Below, piece after piece: positions 14,630 to 22,790 of a DNA stretch of 40,741 nucleotides. Positions within the stretch are counted from its first letter, which is position 1; each line of letters begins with the position of its first letter. The stretch lies in assembly GCA_903867855.1 (NCBI GenBank), contig CAIPTA010000024.1:1-40741 (forward strand), written 5' to 3'. The notes under the pieces were generated by a model. That model worked only from the letters and a program-made list of their open reading frames with translations, made no database searches and was not told where the DNA came from. This stretch comes from Oligoflexia bacterium (lineage in GTDB: Bacteria; Bdellovibrionota; UBA1018; CAIPTA01). The position numbers and the translations under genes were made by a program.

Positions 14630-15742
14630 TTAAGCAGGCTCAAACGCTTCCACAAAATGGGCCGCCTCATGGGCTGCTTCTTCAGGGGCGAGTTCAAAGG
14701 CTTCTGCGAGCATGCTCGCGATCTTTTTTTCTGTGGCACCGCTTTGCCATGCGTGCCACACCAGAAGCGTTGGGCCTGCGAGCGTGGTAACACCACGGCC
14801 CGGAACATAGACGGTGATTTCATCTTTTCCACTAGTCCAAGAAATTGCTTTCGGTGGAGCGGCACGTGTTTCTTTGCAGATTTTTCGTGGCAACATTTCC
14901 CCGTGAATCACCCCGATGGCATTGGCGGCCGCAGCTTCTGCGAGGAGAGGATTATCGGCGGAAAGTTTAGTGGCAGAAAGTCGGCGAAAAGCATCCATCG
15001 CCAGGTGCTCTGGTTTTCTCGCCTCTTGTTCATCTAAAAATTGGAAGGCATGGCGGAGCCAAGCTTCGCCCAGGCCATAACGATGCATTTGTTCAAGGAA
15101 GGCTGTTTTTTTTACTCGTCTGCGGTGCTGCACCTTTGCTTTCGGCAAATAGGAAAGTGTTTCTCCTGCGAGAATCGCGCGCCAGCACCAATCGATATCG
15201 AAGGCAGATCCCGCAGCAGAAGAAAACTCTCCCACATTTTCAAAGCAGCTTCGGCGCACACCTAGGTTGCAGGCGGGCCCCCACGGAAGAGCGTGGCCAC
15301 GAGCAAGGGCGCAGAATTCTGAATAGCCATGGAAGAGATCCGCCGCGAGACGTTCTGCATCGGATGGAGCTTTGCGAATTTTATTTTCTGTTTCTCCCAC
15401 CACGATGGAGGCAGAATCAAGGCCGGTGATCATGCGCTCTGCCCAGTTCTTAGTGGGCAAGCAATCCGCATCGAGGAAAAGAATTTTATCCGCAGTTGTT
15501 TCACTTACGCCACGGCGTAAAGGTTCAGGGAAGCCTTGCACAGATTCGTCCACGAGTCGTACATGCAATTTACTGTGCGCAATAAATTCACCAATCAATT
15601 TTTTTGAATTATCGGTAGACGCATTATTCACGAATAAAATTTCGCAAGATGCCGGTATCACCTTATCCAATGCTTTAAACAGTAAGGGTAGGCGCTTTTC
15701 TTCATTGAGCACAGGTATGATAATGGTTGCAATCACCGTCAT
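14630..15742 (-). CDS. Family 2 glycosyltransferase with C-terminal PqqD/RRE-like domain (A)
   Basis: A 370-residue protein without membrane segments. Residues 1-230 are a GT-A fold family 2 glycosyltransferase: IIIPVLNEEKRLP, the nucleotide-sugar motif LFLDADCLP, PWGPACNLGVRR and the acceptor-side DIDWCWR. Residues about 300-370 (DNA about 14633-14845) resemble a PqqD domain: ISWTSGKDEITVYVPG, then LLVWHAWQSGATEKKIASML and a closing helix. PqqD-like domains are recognition elements that bind leader peptides in RiPP pathways, so the enzyme may sugar-modify a peptide. Its ATG overlaps the stop of the upstream, similarly built glycosyltransferase by four bases (ATGA). The GT fold is sure; the PqqD call is by pattern. 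Confidence 0.8.
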   Translation of the reverse strand: MTVIATIIIPVLNEEKRLPLLFKALDKVIPASCEILFVNNASTDNSKKLIGEFIAHSKLHVRLVDESVQGFPEPLRRGVSETTADKILFLDADCLPTKNWAERMITGLDSASIVVGETENKIRKAPSDAERLAADLFHGYSEFCALARGHALPWGPACNLGVRRSCFENVGEFSSAAGSAFDIDWCWRAILAGETLSYLPKAKVQHRRRVKKTAFLEQMHRYGLGEAWLRHAFQFLDEQEARKPEHLAMDAFRRLSATKLSADNPLLAEAAAANAIGVIHGEMLPRKICKETRAAPPKAISWTSGKDEITVYVPGRGVTTLAGPTLLVWHAWQSGATEKKIASMLAEAFELAPEEAAHEAAHFVEAFEPA

Positions 15743-16995
15743 GGCAGCAAATCTTTACGATGGAGATCGAGAGTGAGATGGTCTACATCATTCAAGGCTT
15801 CTGGATCGTTGCGGTCTTCGCAGAGTAGGGCTGCCGCGTCTTCACTTTGCCCACCCGTGGATTTCACTTCCCACACTTTCCAGGCGCTTTCATTCAAGCG
15901 AAACCATTCGCGCTCTCTGGCTTGGAAGAGCACCAGATCGCCATCCACATCATAGTCTGCTGGATCTTTCCAATAACACCAACCTTGCTCATGGAGGTGA
16001 CGATAATTTTTAGGCAAAGTATTTTCTACAGCACTGCATACGCCTTGGCGGCTCGCCTGCAATTCTTTGCTCGGACGCAGTCGCGAATAGAGCGCACGTA
16101 ATTGGCCTTTCGCTGCGGCTAACTTCACTAAGCTATCTACACCGCGATGGCTTAACTCTTCGAAAGAGCGAATCGCTTTGGCGGATTCGATGGCGCTGCG
16201 AGCTTGAGTGAGAATTTTTTCTCGCTTCGTTACCACCGGAGGATAGCGAAGGTTCTTCTCATAGGTTTTCAATAAAAGTTGGTTATAGAAGCTCACATTT
16301 TCAATTTGGCTAAGCAAGGTTTTGAGGCTCGCTTTTCTTTTTTGAATGAGGTGAGCGCGGGGAGCGTAGGCGAGTTGAAAGCCAGTGAGGGCCAAACGCC
16401 AACAAAAGTCCACATCATAGGCGGCTAATTTCCAGCTCTCTTCAAAGCCACCGAGGGCGAGAAATAATTCTTTTTTTACAGCCAGATTGCAACCGGGGGC
16501 CCAAGGTAAAAAACCTGGAAATGCTTTTGTGCGATCTTGTTCCCAAAGTTGGAATAATTCATCAGCATACTGTTCCCAAAGTTTGAGGGCTCGTCCGGAA
16601 CGGGCTCCTTCAAATTCTCTTTCGGTGAATCCACCCACGGCACCAACGGGTAAGCGCTGAGGCAAAAGTAAGGGCTTAGTAATTTCAGAAAGCCAAGTGG
16701 CGGGGAAGCGGCAATTCGCATCGGTGAAAACGAGAATTTCGCCATTGGCTTTGCGTGCGCCTAAGTTTCTTGCGGCTGGAATGCCCACTTTTTTCTGGCG
16801 CCAAACATGAAAGTTCGGGTGAGATTTCGCAAAACTCCGCGCGATACGGTGGCTGGAATCGGAGGATTGATTATCTACTACTTGTACCTCATAGGAGAAG
16901 GGCACGAGCTGTTCGGCAAGCCCAGTGAGACAATGCTCTAGATTCGCCGCTTCATTTTTTGCGATGAGAATGATGGAAACTTTTGTTTTTGACAC
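15739..16995 (-). CDS. Family 2 glycosyltransferase with C-terminal PqqD/RRE-like domain (B)
   Basis: A 418-residue protein. Residues about 4-230 are a GT2 fold: VSIILIAKNEAANLE, VFTDANCRFP at the metal site, PWAPGCNLAVKK and DVDFCWRL. A helical linker of about 100 residues follows. The last 80 residues (DNA 15742-15984) look like a PqqD domain: GWCYWKDPADYDVDGDLVLF, then EWFRLNESAWKVWEV and a final helix. I take the GTG at 16995 as start, since the best promoter (17031-17004) ends just before it; an in-frame ATG at 17040 lies upstream of that promoter and inside the divergent gene. Coupled to glycosyltransferase A by a four-base overlap. Confidence 0.8.
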   Translation of the reverse strand: MSKTKVSIILIAKNEAANLEHCLTGLAEQLVPFSYEVQVVDNQSSDSSHRIARSFAKSHPNFHVWRQKKVGIPAARNLGARKANGEILVFTDANCRFPATWLSEITKPLLLPQRLPVGAVGGFTEREFEGARSGRALKLWEQYADELFQLWEQDRTKAFPGFLPWAPGCNLAVKKELFLALGGFEESWKLAAYDVDFCWRLALTGFQLAYAPRAHLIQKRKASLKTLLSQIENVSFYNQLLLKTYEKNLRYPPVVTKREKILTQARSAIESAKAIRSFEELSHRGVDSLVKLAAAKGQLRALYSRLRPSKELQASRQGVCSAVENTLPKNYRHLHEQGWCYWKDPADYDVDGDLVLFQAREREWFRLNESAWKVWEVKSTGGQSEDAAALLCEDRNDPEALNDVDHLTLDLHRKDLLP

Positions 16996-17003
16996 GCTAC
17001 AAA

Positions 17004-17031
17004 GGTATAGCAAAGGGAAAGGGAGAGTCAA
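17004..17031 (-). promoter_or_regulatory. Sigma70-type promoter for the glycosyltransferase-RRE pair
   Basis: Read on the minus strand: TTGACT (17031-17026), a 16-base spacer and TATACC (17009-17004). Eight bases separate the -10 box from the GTG at 16995, so the mRNA would start at or one to two bases before that codon, giving a leaderless message. No Shine-Dalgarno sequence exists there. The spacer coincides with the ribosome site (GGGAGAG) of the divergent reductase gene. Confidence 0.6.
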
Positions 17032-17703
17032 ATGCTGCATATCTCAATCAATATGGCGATGAGCATCGATGGGAAAATTGCCACGAAAAAGCGCGGGCCC
17101 GTGAAGCTCGGATCCGCTCAGGATAGTCGTCGTATGGATGAAATTCGCGCTGAAGCCGATTTGGTGCTGAATGGCGCGGCCACGTTCCGCGCCCATCCTT
17201 TTCCACTTCATGTGAGTGATCCTGCGCTTGTGGCCAGGCGCGTTGCTGCTGGAAGAGCTGCCCAGCCCATCTCTGCGATCGTCTCCAGCAAGTTAGAGAT
17301 CCCTCGTCGCACGGCTTTCGAAAAGGCCACTAATGCGGAGCGATGGATTTTTTGTGGGGCAAAAGCCAAATCTTCCGCGGGTGAATCCCTGGAGGATGCT
17401 GGTATTCGCGTTTATCAAAGCCGTGCGGCGCGTCCCTCAGCGAAAGAAATTGCCAAGCTTTGCATAAAGCAGGGAGTGAAAAAGCTTCTTTTGGAGGGGG
17501 GAGGCGAGCTCAATGCCGCTTTTCTTGAGGCTGGGCTCGTGGATAAGATCTATCTCACCCTTTGCCCGATTTTGGTGGGCGGCGCGGAATCGCCTACCTT
17601 TTTTGAGGGAAGGGGCTTTAGCTCTGGGCGCTTTGCCACCTTTCGGCTCGCAAACTGCGAACGAATCGGCGAGGAGCTTTACCTCACCTATGAAAAAAGG
17701 TAA
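17032..17703 (+). CDS. RibD C-terminal-type reductase (DHFR fold)
   Basis: A 223-residue NADPH-dependent reductase of the RibD_C family, the domain that reduces the ribosylamino-pyrimidine intermediate in riboflavin synthesis. Visible are the start SINMAMSIDGKIATKK, a DSRRMDEIRAEADLVLNGAATF block, LLLEGGGELNAAFLEAGLVD, and ITL-type LCPILVGG near the end. There is no deaminase domain, so it is a stand-alone reductase like archaeal or fungal Rib7, or a related enzyme on another substrate. GGGAGAG five bases upstream confirms the ATG. bolA follows after 12 bases. Confidence 0.85.
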   Translation: MLHISINMAMSIDGKIATKKRGPVKLGSAQDSRRMDEIRAEADLVLNGAATFRAHPFPLHVSDPALVARRVAAGRAAQPISAIVSSKLEIPRRTAFEKATNAERWIFCGAKAKSSAGESLEDAGIRVYQSRAARPSAKEIAKLCIKQGVKKLLLEGGGELNAAFLEAGLVDKIYLTLCPILVGGAESPTFFEGRGFSSGRFATFRLANCERIGEELYLTYEKR

Positions 17704-17715
17704 ATTGCTGGCTCT

Positions 17716-17958
17716 ATGACACTTCAAGAAATACAAACACGCATCGAGAGCAATTTAAAAACAACCCACGTGCAGATCCTTGATCTCGGTGGCGGCGATC
17801 ATATTCGCGCGATCGTTGTGTCTACTGAGTTTGCGGGCCTGCCGCTCATTAAGCAGCACAAAAAAGTGCTGGATCTTTTCACCAAGGAAATTAATTCCAA
17901 CGAAGTGCATGCGCTCACCGTGAAAACACTAACGCCTGAACAATTCGCCGCACTCTAA
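17716..17958 (+). CDS. BolA/IbaG family protein
   Basis: An 80-residue BolA-fold protein. The order matches the family: IQTRIESNL helix, VQILDLGGGDHIRAIVVS strands, FAGLPLIKQHKKVLDLF with the conserved R/K-QH core, and the last strand HALTVKTLTPEQF. BolA proteins bind [2Fe-2S] clusters together with monothiol glutaredoxins, and the glutaredoxin gene follows 17 bases later, which strongly supports this role in iron-sulfur trafficking. The conserved His of the KQHK segment could be a ligand. It lacks an obvious ribosome site. Confidence 0.92.
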   Translation: MTLQEIQTRIESNLKTTHVQILDLGGGDHIRAIVVSTEFAGLPLIKQHKKVLDLFTKEINSNEVHALTVKTLTPEQFAAL

Positions 17959-17975
17959 TTTTTTAAGGAGAACCC

Positions 17976-18284
17976 ATGACTGACTATAAATCTGTGATCC
18001 AAGAACAAGTAAGCTCTAAACCAGTTTTTGTTTATATGAAGGGCACACCTAATATGCCTATGTGTGGTTTTTCTGCGCGCACGGTAGAAGTGCTCAAGGC
18101 AGTAGGGGCCGATTTCGCAGCCTTCAATATTTTAGATGATATGAAACTTTTCGAAACCTTAAAGCAAATCAACGAGTGGCCAACCTCTCCTCAGGTTTAC
18201 GTAAAGGGAGAGTTCATCGGTGGCTGCGATATCACCGTTGAAATGTTCGAGAGTGGCGAGTTGCAGAAGATGTTGAAGGGCTAA
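17976..18284 (+). CDS. grxD: Monothiol glutaredoxin (CGFS type)
   Basis: A 102-residue monothiol glutaredoxin that carries and delivers [2Fe-2S] clusters with glutathione and BolA. The signature is MCGFSARTVEVL with C30; KGTPNMPMCGF, WPTSPQVYVKGEFIGGCDI and the C-terminal ELQKML helix fit GrxD/Grx4, and the length is typical. AAGGAG seven bases ahead fixes the ATG. It is the last gene of the reductase-bolA-grxD run. A small AGTACT-TTAT-AGTACT dyad (18297-18312) lies between it and the convergent gene. Confidence 0.95.
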   Translation: MTDYKSVIQEQVSSKPVFVYMKGTPNMPMCGFSARTVEVLKAVGADFAAFNILDDMKLFETLKQINEWPTSPQVYVKGEFIGGCDITVEMFESGELQKMLKG

Positions 18285-18302
18285 GCATTTAGTTGGAGTA
18301 CT

Positions 18303-19328
18303 TTATAGTACTGAGTAGCCTTTTTCGGATAAACGCATCGTGGCCTGAAACTCTGGAGTCCATTCTCGTGCGTGCGGGGAAAGCATCTTTGTGGGCACTT
18401 TCGTTTCCAGCTTGCCCCGACTCACGAGTTTTGCCCAAGTAGATGTAGTGCTCGTGAGTACGATTTCTTCCTTATGGAAGCCTGCTAAATCTCGTAGTGC
18501 ATCCCCTCGATAAATTTTGCCAACGGAAATTTTTTTCTCGAATTCCGGCGCTAGCGCTTGATCACCAAAGAGGAGAACCCGCTCTTTTTTTTCAGGTATC
18601 GCCAGACCCATTCGCTCCTGCATAAACTTCGGGTGGGGGCCAAGATAGCGAAGTGTCCGTTCCTTTTTTTCTTTGCGATCGCCCTTTTTTAAAACTTTTG
18701 TGAGCTCTTCGTCGGTGGAATGCCACCATTTACCAAAATCCCATCGCTTGCGCTCATAGGCGCTGGCTTCTCGCACGTGTCCATAGTGAAAAATGGTAGC
18801 ATCACTCTCGAAACGCTTCTTGAAACCAGTGAAGCTTTGCGCATCTCCGTAGCTCCTTATGCCGTAGCCCAGTTTGATGGCACGAATCTCTTGTGGATAC
18901 CACCGCGCATTGATGGCGAGTTGATCATAGGCTTGCCAAAAATGAAGGTAGCGAAAGGAAACTGCGTCACAACCCGCTTGGTCGGCAGCCGCAATATCCG
19001 CTCTGATTTTTTCAAAATCAAACTCACCAATCACCTCATCGGCCTGCAAGTAAATGCCCCAAGCGTGTTGCTGCTCTGATTCCAGGCTCTCGAGAGCAAT
19101 ATTCGTTTGCTCGGAGAGGATAATACCACCCTTGCGTTTTGTTTCATCCCATTTAGTCGGAATGATTTTTATCTTAGGAGAGTGAAGTTCCTTTTCTGTG
19201 CCATCGTCGGAATCGCCTAAAGCCAAGTGAACTTGTTCGCAGAGGCCTGTGAGGCTCTCCAGGCTTTCCGGAAAAGGATAGTCGTACTTTAAGCCATTGC
19301 GCAGTAGCGTAAAGCCGAAGAGTTTCAT
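18303..19328 (-). CDS. Glycosyltransferase-like protein
   Basis: A 341-residue protein, probably cytoplasmic. The first 210 residues look like a divergent GT2 fold: GFTLLRNGLKYDYPFPESL, then QVHLALGDSDDGTEKEL, and a metal-site-like IYLQADEVIGEFDFEKI. Similar proteins are often annotated as glycosyltransferases of surface polysaccharide. The C-terminal 110 residues (KKERVLLFGDQALAPEF, EEIVLTSTTSTWAKLV) are unrecognised. It is the last gene of a coupled operon with LysE, the beta-lactamase-like protein, queG and a small ORF; its ATG overlaps the stop of the 61-residue ORF by four bases. Confidence in a sugar-transfer role is moderate. Confidence 0.65.
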   Translation of the reverse strand: MKLFGFTLLRNGLKYDYPFPESLESLTGLCEQVHLALGDSDDGTEKELHSPKIKIIPTKWDETKRKGGIILSEQTNIALESLESEQQHAWGIYLQADEVIGEFDFEKIRADIAAADQAGCDAVSFRYLHFWQAYDQLAINARWYPQEIRAIKLGYGIRSYGDAQSFTGFKKRFESDATIFHYGHVREASAYERKRWDFGKWWHSTDEELTKVLKKGDRKEKKERTLRYLGPHPKFMQERMGLAIPEKKERVLLFGDQALAPEFEKKISVGKIYRGDALRDLAGFHKEEIVLTSTTSTWAKLVSRGKLETKVPTKMLSPHAREWTPEFQATMRLSEKGYSVL

Positions 19329-19510
19329 GCACGCTTTCTAAGAAGTTTGCGAAAGCGCTCAGAGCGCAGAGAAAAAAGAAAACTCAAATTGTGCTCAAGC
19401 ACCCCAACGGATTCCTCATTGGCGCTGCAGGCCTCAATAAAACTATAAAATTCTAGCAAGCTTTTCGCAAAAATGGGCAACTGCCACAGAGGAAGTTTTC
19501 TCATAGGCAT
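19325..19510 (-). CDS. Small ORF in the queG operon
   Basis: A 61-residue basic ORF I do not recognise (MPMRKLPLWQLPIFAKSLLE..., ending RKLLRKRA). It fits exactly between queG (stop six bases upstream) and the glycosyltransferase-like gene, whose ATG it overlaps by four bases (ATGA). AAGGCG lies about ten bases upstream. A second in-frame ATG is at 19504. No signal peptide or clear domain. The placement suggests a real, translationally coupled gene, although it could also merely pass ribosomes on to the next gene. Confidence 0.5.
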   Translation of the reverse strand: MPMRKLPLWQLPIFAKSLLEFYSFIEACSANEESVGVLEHNLSFLFSLRSERFRKLLRKRA

Positions 19511-19516
19511 TTTTTA

Positions 19517-20470
19517 TCACGCCTTGTGTTTCGTCTGCCAATTTTTCTTCACGATCGCTGCATTTCGCTGCAAGCCAGAAATTTTGCTACGGGAGACAGC
19601 TCTTTTGGCAAATTTTGCCTTAAATTCTGCCGCATCCAGGGCAAGAATCTCATCGCTTGCAAGCCATTCCACTGGTGGCAATCCTTCCTTAACGCGGGCT
19701 TTACGCAGCGACTGTTGATTCCATGGACATACTTCCTGGCAAATATCGCAGCCCAGCAACCAATCCTGCATGGGCGCATGGAACTGATCGGGGATAGCTC
19801 CGCGATGTTCGATATTCCAATAGGAGAGACATTTCCGAGAGTCGATTGCCCGCAAATCTTCAAAAATTGCTCCAGTGGGGCAAGCATCTAGGCAACGCCT
19901 GCACTTTCCGCAGTGGTCGCTGATAGGCAGATCTGGTGGGAGTTCTAGAGTTGTGATCACTTCGCCTAGCCAAAAATAGCTGCCCTCTTCAGGATGAATC
20001 AGCATGGCATTTTTTCCGATCCAGCCGAGTCCGGCCTCTTTGGCGAGTGCACGCTCGGGGATGGCACCAGTATCCACATAGGCTAAACTTTTTGTGCCGG
20101 AGTATTCAGTATCTATCCAATCGGCGAGAGCGTTGAGCTTTGGTTTGATGGTATCGTGGTAGTCGTCATGCAGAGCATAGCGCGCGATTTTTCCGTAGGA
20201 TTTGGTATCGAGATCGGGCGGAGTGGAATCTTCTACGCTGCCCGGAAAGCGCATGGCGCAAACAATCGCACTCTTTGCTCCTGGCAAGATTTCACTAAGC
20301 TGCTGGCGACGTTCTTTTTGCGCCCGCAGGTAGAACATGTCGGCCCCAAAGCCTTGATCCACCCACCAATTATAAAATTGTTTGTCCTTTTCGGTGGCTC
20401 CAGTGCTGATGCCTACCAAGTGGAAGCCGATTTCCTTCGCTTTCTCTTTGATGTGGCTGCTTTGTATCAT
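19517..20470 (-). CDS. queG: Epoxyqueuosine reductase
   Basis: A 317-residue enzyme that reduces epoxyqueuosine to queuosine in tRNA, using cobalamin and two [4Fe-4S] clusters. Both clusters are visible: CGKCRRCLDACPTGAI and a second set in CDICQEVCPWN, with CLSYWNIEHRG between them. YVDTGAIPERALAKEAGLGW carries the conserved catalytic Asp region and WIGKN the usual glycine block. Length is typical, without the extra HEAT domain of some homologues. It overlaps the upstream beta-lactamase-like gene by four bases. No other queuosine gene is in the window. Confidence 0.95.
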   Translation of the reverse strand: MIQSSHIKEKAKEIGFHLVGISTGATEKDKQFYNWWVDQGFGADMFYLRAQKERRQQLSEILPGAKSAIVCAMRFPGSVEDSTPPDLDTKSYGKIARYALHDDYHDTIKPKLNALADWIDTEYSGTKSLAYVDTGAIPERALAKEAGLGWIGKNAMLIHPEEGSYFWLGEVITTLELPPDLPISDHCGKCRRCLDACPTGAIFEDLRAIDSRKCLSYWNIEHRGAIPDQFHAPMQDWLLGCDICQEVCPWNQQSLRKARVKEGLPPVEWLASDEILALDAAEFKAKFAKRAVSRSKISGLQRNAAIVKKNWQTKHKA

Positions 20471-21228
20471 GCCCCTAGTTCCTTGCTTACGGAGCGAATT
20501 ATTTGATCGGCAGAAATTTTTTCCGATAGAAAGAGAATTTTAGTTTCGCTTTTTTCGAGGAGCCAAGCGCAGTGATTGCGTGAGGATATTCCTATAGCAT
20601 TGGGAAAAGAGCTTGGATTAGCTTGCAGGCCGAAGTAGCTTTCGTTCGCCGAGGGCTTCGCATTTACAAAATCTGGATTTGCGGAGGCTTGTTTCAATAG
20701 GTGTTGAAAGCAAAGCATTGAATCATGGAGTGTGGAGAGCATTGACGGGCCTTCCATGGTGCTTAGCTCTGAAATTCGCGTGTTTTTTAGGTTTAACTTG
20801 CGTGCAATTTTATCGGTGAATACTTCAGATAATTTTTTGTGATACAATTTTTCTAGCAGCGACTCTAGCAAGTAAGATTGTAGGATGCTTTCCGCGCTAA
20901 TTTTAGGTTCGCATATCCTTGAGAGCGATGCCGCTCCACTTTTGTTCATGAAATCCAAGATGGTGCGATTTTCTCCCGGAAACTCAGGGAAAAACTTTTC
21001 AATCCTATCCGAGAAGTGAAGACGATCCTCCGACTCCGCCACAAAAAGTAGGCTAATTGTGCAAAGGGCCTGCCCAAGTTCGCCAAGCGAAAAGAGGCTA
21101 TCGGCCGTAGCGCCACCAAAAAACTTTTTACTAGTTTGTGTTTCGCTTTGCACCCAAAGTGCAGCGTTGCTCTCGCCCGATGTTTCACAAAGCTGCTCAA
21201 GCAGCGCTTCTGTTTTTGGGAAGAGCAT
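20467..21228 (-). CDS. Degenerate beta-lactamase-like protein
   Basis: A 253-residue protein that resembles class C beta-lactamase/penicillin-binding esterases only in outline: LFSLGELGQALCTISLLFVA aligns with the helix carrying the SxxK motif, followed by DRLHFSDRIEKFFPEFPG, the usual helix and Pro turn. Here the Lys three residues after S47 is Glu (E50), and I see no clear YxN or KTG box, so catalysis is doubtful. A short helical insert replaces part of the middle. It starts one base into the stop of the LysE gene (TAATG) and overlaps queG by four bases. The family call is moderate; a role is unknown. Confidence 0.5.
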   Translation of the reverse strand: MLFPKTEALLEQLCETSGESNAALWVQSETQTSKKFFGGATADSLFSLGELGQALCTISLLFVAESEDRLHFSDRIEKFFPEFPGENRTILDFMNKSGAASLSRICEPKISAESILQSYLLESLLEKLYHKKLSEVFTDKIARKLNLKNTRISELSTMEGPSMLSTLHDSMLCFQHLLKQASANPDFVNAKPSANESYFGLQANPSSFPNAIGISSRNHCAWLLEKSETKILFLSEKISADQIIRSVSKELGA

Positions 21229-21836
21229 TAGTTAACGAGTCTCTTGGCGCTTTCGATCACGAGCTTAGTGCCGAAAAAGAGGAAGAAGATGGCAACAGTG
21301 CGATAGAGAAGATGGAGTTTTTTATTCGCCTGAAAGTAGGCGCGAAAGCGTTCCGTGAAGTTCGCAAGGAGGAGGGTGGAGCTGAGCCAGCCGATTTCAA
21401 AGAGCACAATAAATATCCAGCGACCAAAAGGCAGAGCCACATCGAGGGCCATGGCTTGCGGCGTACATACAGTGATCCAAAAAATCCAGGCCATCCCGTT
21501 GAAGAGCGAGATGAAAAAAATCCGGCGACGAGAAAAGAGAGGATCCTCTTCATTGATTTGAATTGTTTTCCAGAGATCCCAGGCGAGAGAAAAAAGGAGA
21601 ATGGCCCCGAAAAAGCTGAGGGCTGAAAAAAGAGGATGCTTCGGGTTGAGGATGGAGGCTGCAAGCACACAAGTGATCGACATCACTGTTTCCCCTGCTG
21701 CCGCGATCCAAACAATCCGCCTTGCACTGAGCCATCCTTTGCGAATCGTCTCCACGAAAACGGCGGTGACAATGGGTCCGGGAATGAGTCCACAAAAAAA
21801 GCCGAGTGAAAGTGTTTCAAATAGGCGGAGAAGCAT
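21228..21836 (-). CDS. LysE/RhtB family exporter
   Basis: A 202-residue inner-membrane protein with about six helices. The start MLLRLFETLSLGFFCGLIPG, with the GPIVTAVFVETIRKGW motif, and the AWDLWKTIQ segment fit LysE-type amino-acid exporters. I chose ATG 21836: an in-frame start at 22034 would run back over the divergent transketolase gene and adds no family sequence, and AGGGTG lies ahead of 21836. It leads a five-gene coupled operon (LysE, beta-lactamase-like, queG, small ORF, glycosyltransferase-like). The substrate is unknown. Confidence 0.75.
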   Translation of the reverse strand: MLLRLFETLSLGFFCGLIPGPIVTAVFVETIRKGWLSARRIVWIAAAGETVMSITCVLAASILNPKHPLFSALSFFGAILLFSLAWDLWKTIQINEEDPLFSRRRIFFISLFNGMAWIFWITVCTPQAMALDVALPFGRWIFIVLFEIGWLSSTLLLANFTERFRAYFQANKKLHLLYRTVAIFFLFFGTKLVIESAKRLVN

Positions 21837-21929
21837 TGCGCACACCCTAATCTTCTTAAGAGGAGACTTCAACAAGTTTGCGCCAAGCTCTATTGTTGCG
21901 CATAGCGTCTGCGTGATACGAATTTCGTC

Positions 21930-22790
21930 ATGGCAAAAGCACACAATTCTATTTCTACCGAAAAACTTCAAGAAATCGCCCGCGACTCCCGCGTCTGGAT
22001 TCTCAAGGCGATCACCGAGGCGAATAGTGGTCACCCCGGTGGCTCGCTCTCCCTCGTGGAGATCATCACTTCTTTCTACTTCAAGTGGTTAAAGCATGAT
22101 CCGAAAAATCCGAATTGGAGAGAGAGAGATCGCTTTGTGCTTTCGAAAGGTCATGGAGTGCCAGCGCTCTATACTGCGATGGCGTTAACTGGCTATTTCC
22201 CAGTGGGTGAATTGATGAATCTTCGCCGCCTCGGCTCTCCGCTGCAGGGCCATCCTGATCGCGTGCGACTTCCAGGTATTGAGGCGAGCACTGGTTCGCT
22301 TGGGCAAGGTCTATCGGTAGCGCAAGGCATGGCCCTGGGCCTTCGTTTAGACAATATCGATTCCATGGTTTACTGCGTGATGGGCGATGGTGAAATTCAA
22401 GAGGGCCAAGTTTGGGAAGCGGCTCTCTCGATTCCCATGCACAAACTCGATCATCTTTGCGCGATCATTGATTGGAATAAAGGCCAAATCGACGGACAAG
22501 TGAAAGACGTGATGAATATCGAGCCGATCGCCGACAAATGGCGAGCCTTCGGTTGGAATGTGATTGAAGCCGACGGCCATAGCTTTGATGCGCTTGATTG
22601 GGCGATCCTCGCCGCCAAAGAAAATGCGGCCAATAAAACAGGCAAGCCCACGATGATTGTTGCGGATACTTTAAAGGGCAAGGGCGTGAAGTTTATGGAA
22701 GAAGGAAAGAATGCGTGGCACGGCAGCGCTCCTTCTCGCGAACAACTAGAAAAAGCGATCCATGAAATTATGACGGGAGAGCGCAAATGA
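21930..22790 (+). CDS. Transketolase, N-terminal (TPP-binding) subunit
   Basis: A 286-residue subunit of a split transketolase, which transfers two-carbon ketol units in the pentose phosphate pathway. Typical motifs are HPGGSLSLVEI, KGHGVPALYTAM, TGSLGQGLSVAQGMALGLR, the TPP/Mg motif GDGEIQEGQVWEAA with its partner DWNKGQIDG, and DTLKGKGVKFME near the end. The ATG at 21930 has no Shine-Dalgarno; a weak promoter-like pair (TTGTTG, GATACG) ends about nine bases before it. The partner subunit overlaps by four bases (22787-22790). Confidence 0.93.
   Translation: MAKAHNSISTEKLQEIARDSRVWILKAITEANSGHPGGSLSLVEIITSFYFKWLKHDPKNPNWRERDRFVLSKGHGVPALYTAMALTGYFPVGELMNLRRLGSPLQGHPDRVRLPGIEASTGSLGQGLSVAQGMALGLRLDNIDSMVYCVMGDGEIQEGQVWEAALSIPMHKLDHLCAIIDWNKGQIDGQVKDVMNIEPIADKWRAFGWNVIEADGHSFDALDWAILAAKENAANKTGKPTMIVADTLKGKGVKFMEEGKNAWHGSAPSREQLEKAIHEIMTGERK

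Noticed and set aside
16996-17040. ATG at 17040 as start of glycosyltransferase B
   Set aside because: It lies upstream of the -35 box (17031-17026) of the best promoter and inside the divergent reductase gene; the added residues do not belong to the GT2 fold.
18297-18312. AGTACT-TTAT-AGTACT as a bidirectional terminator
   Set aside because: Low GC, six pairs, no T-run on either side, and it overlaps a stop codon; kept only as a remark.
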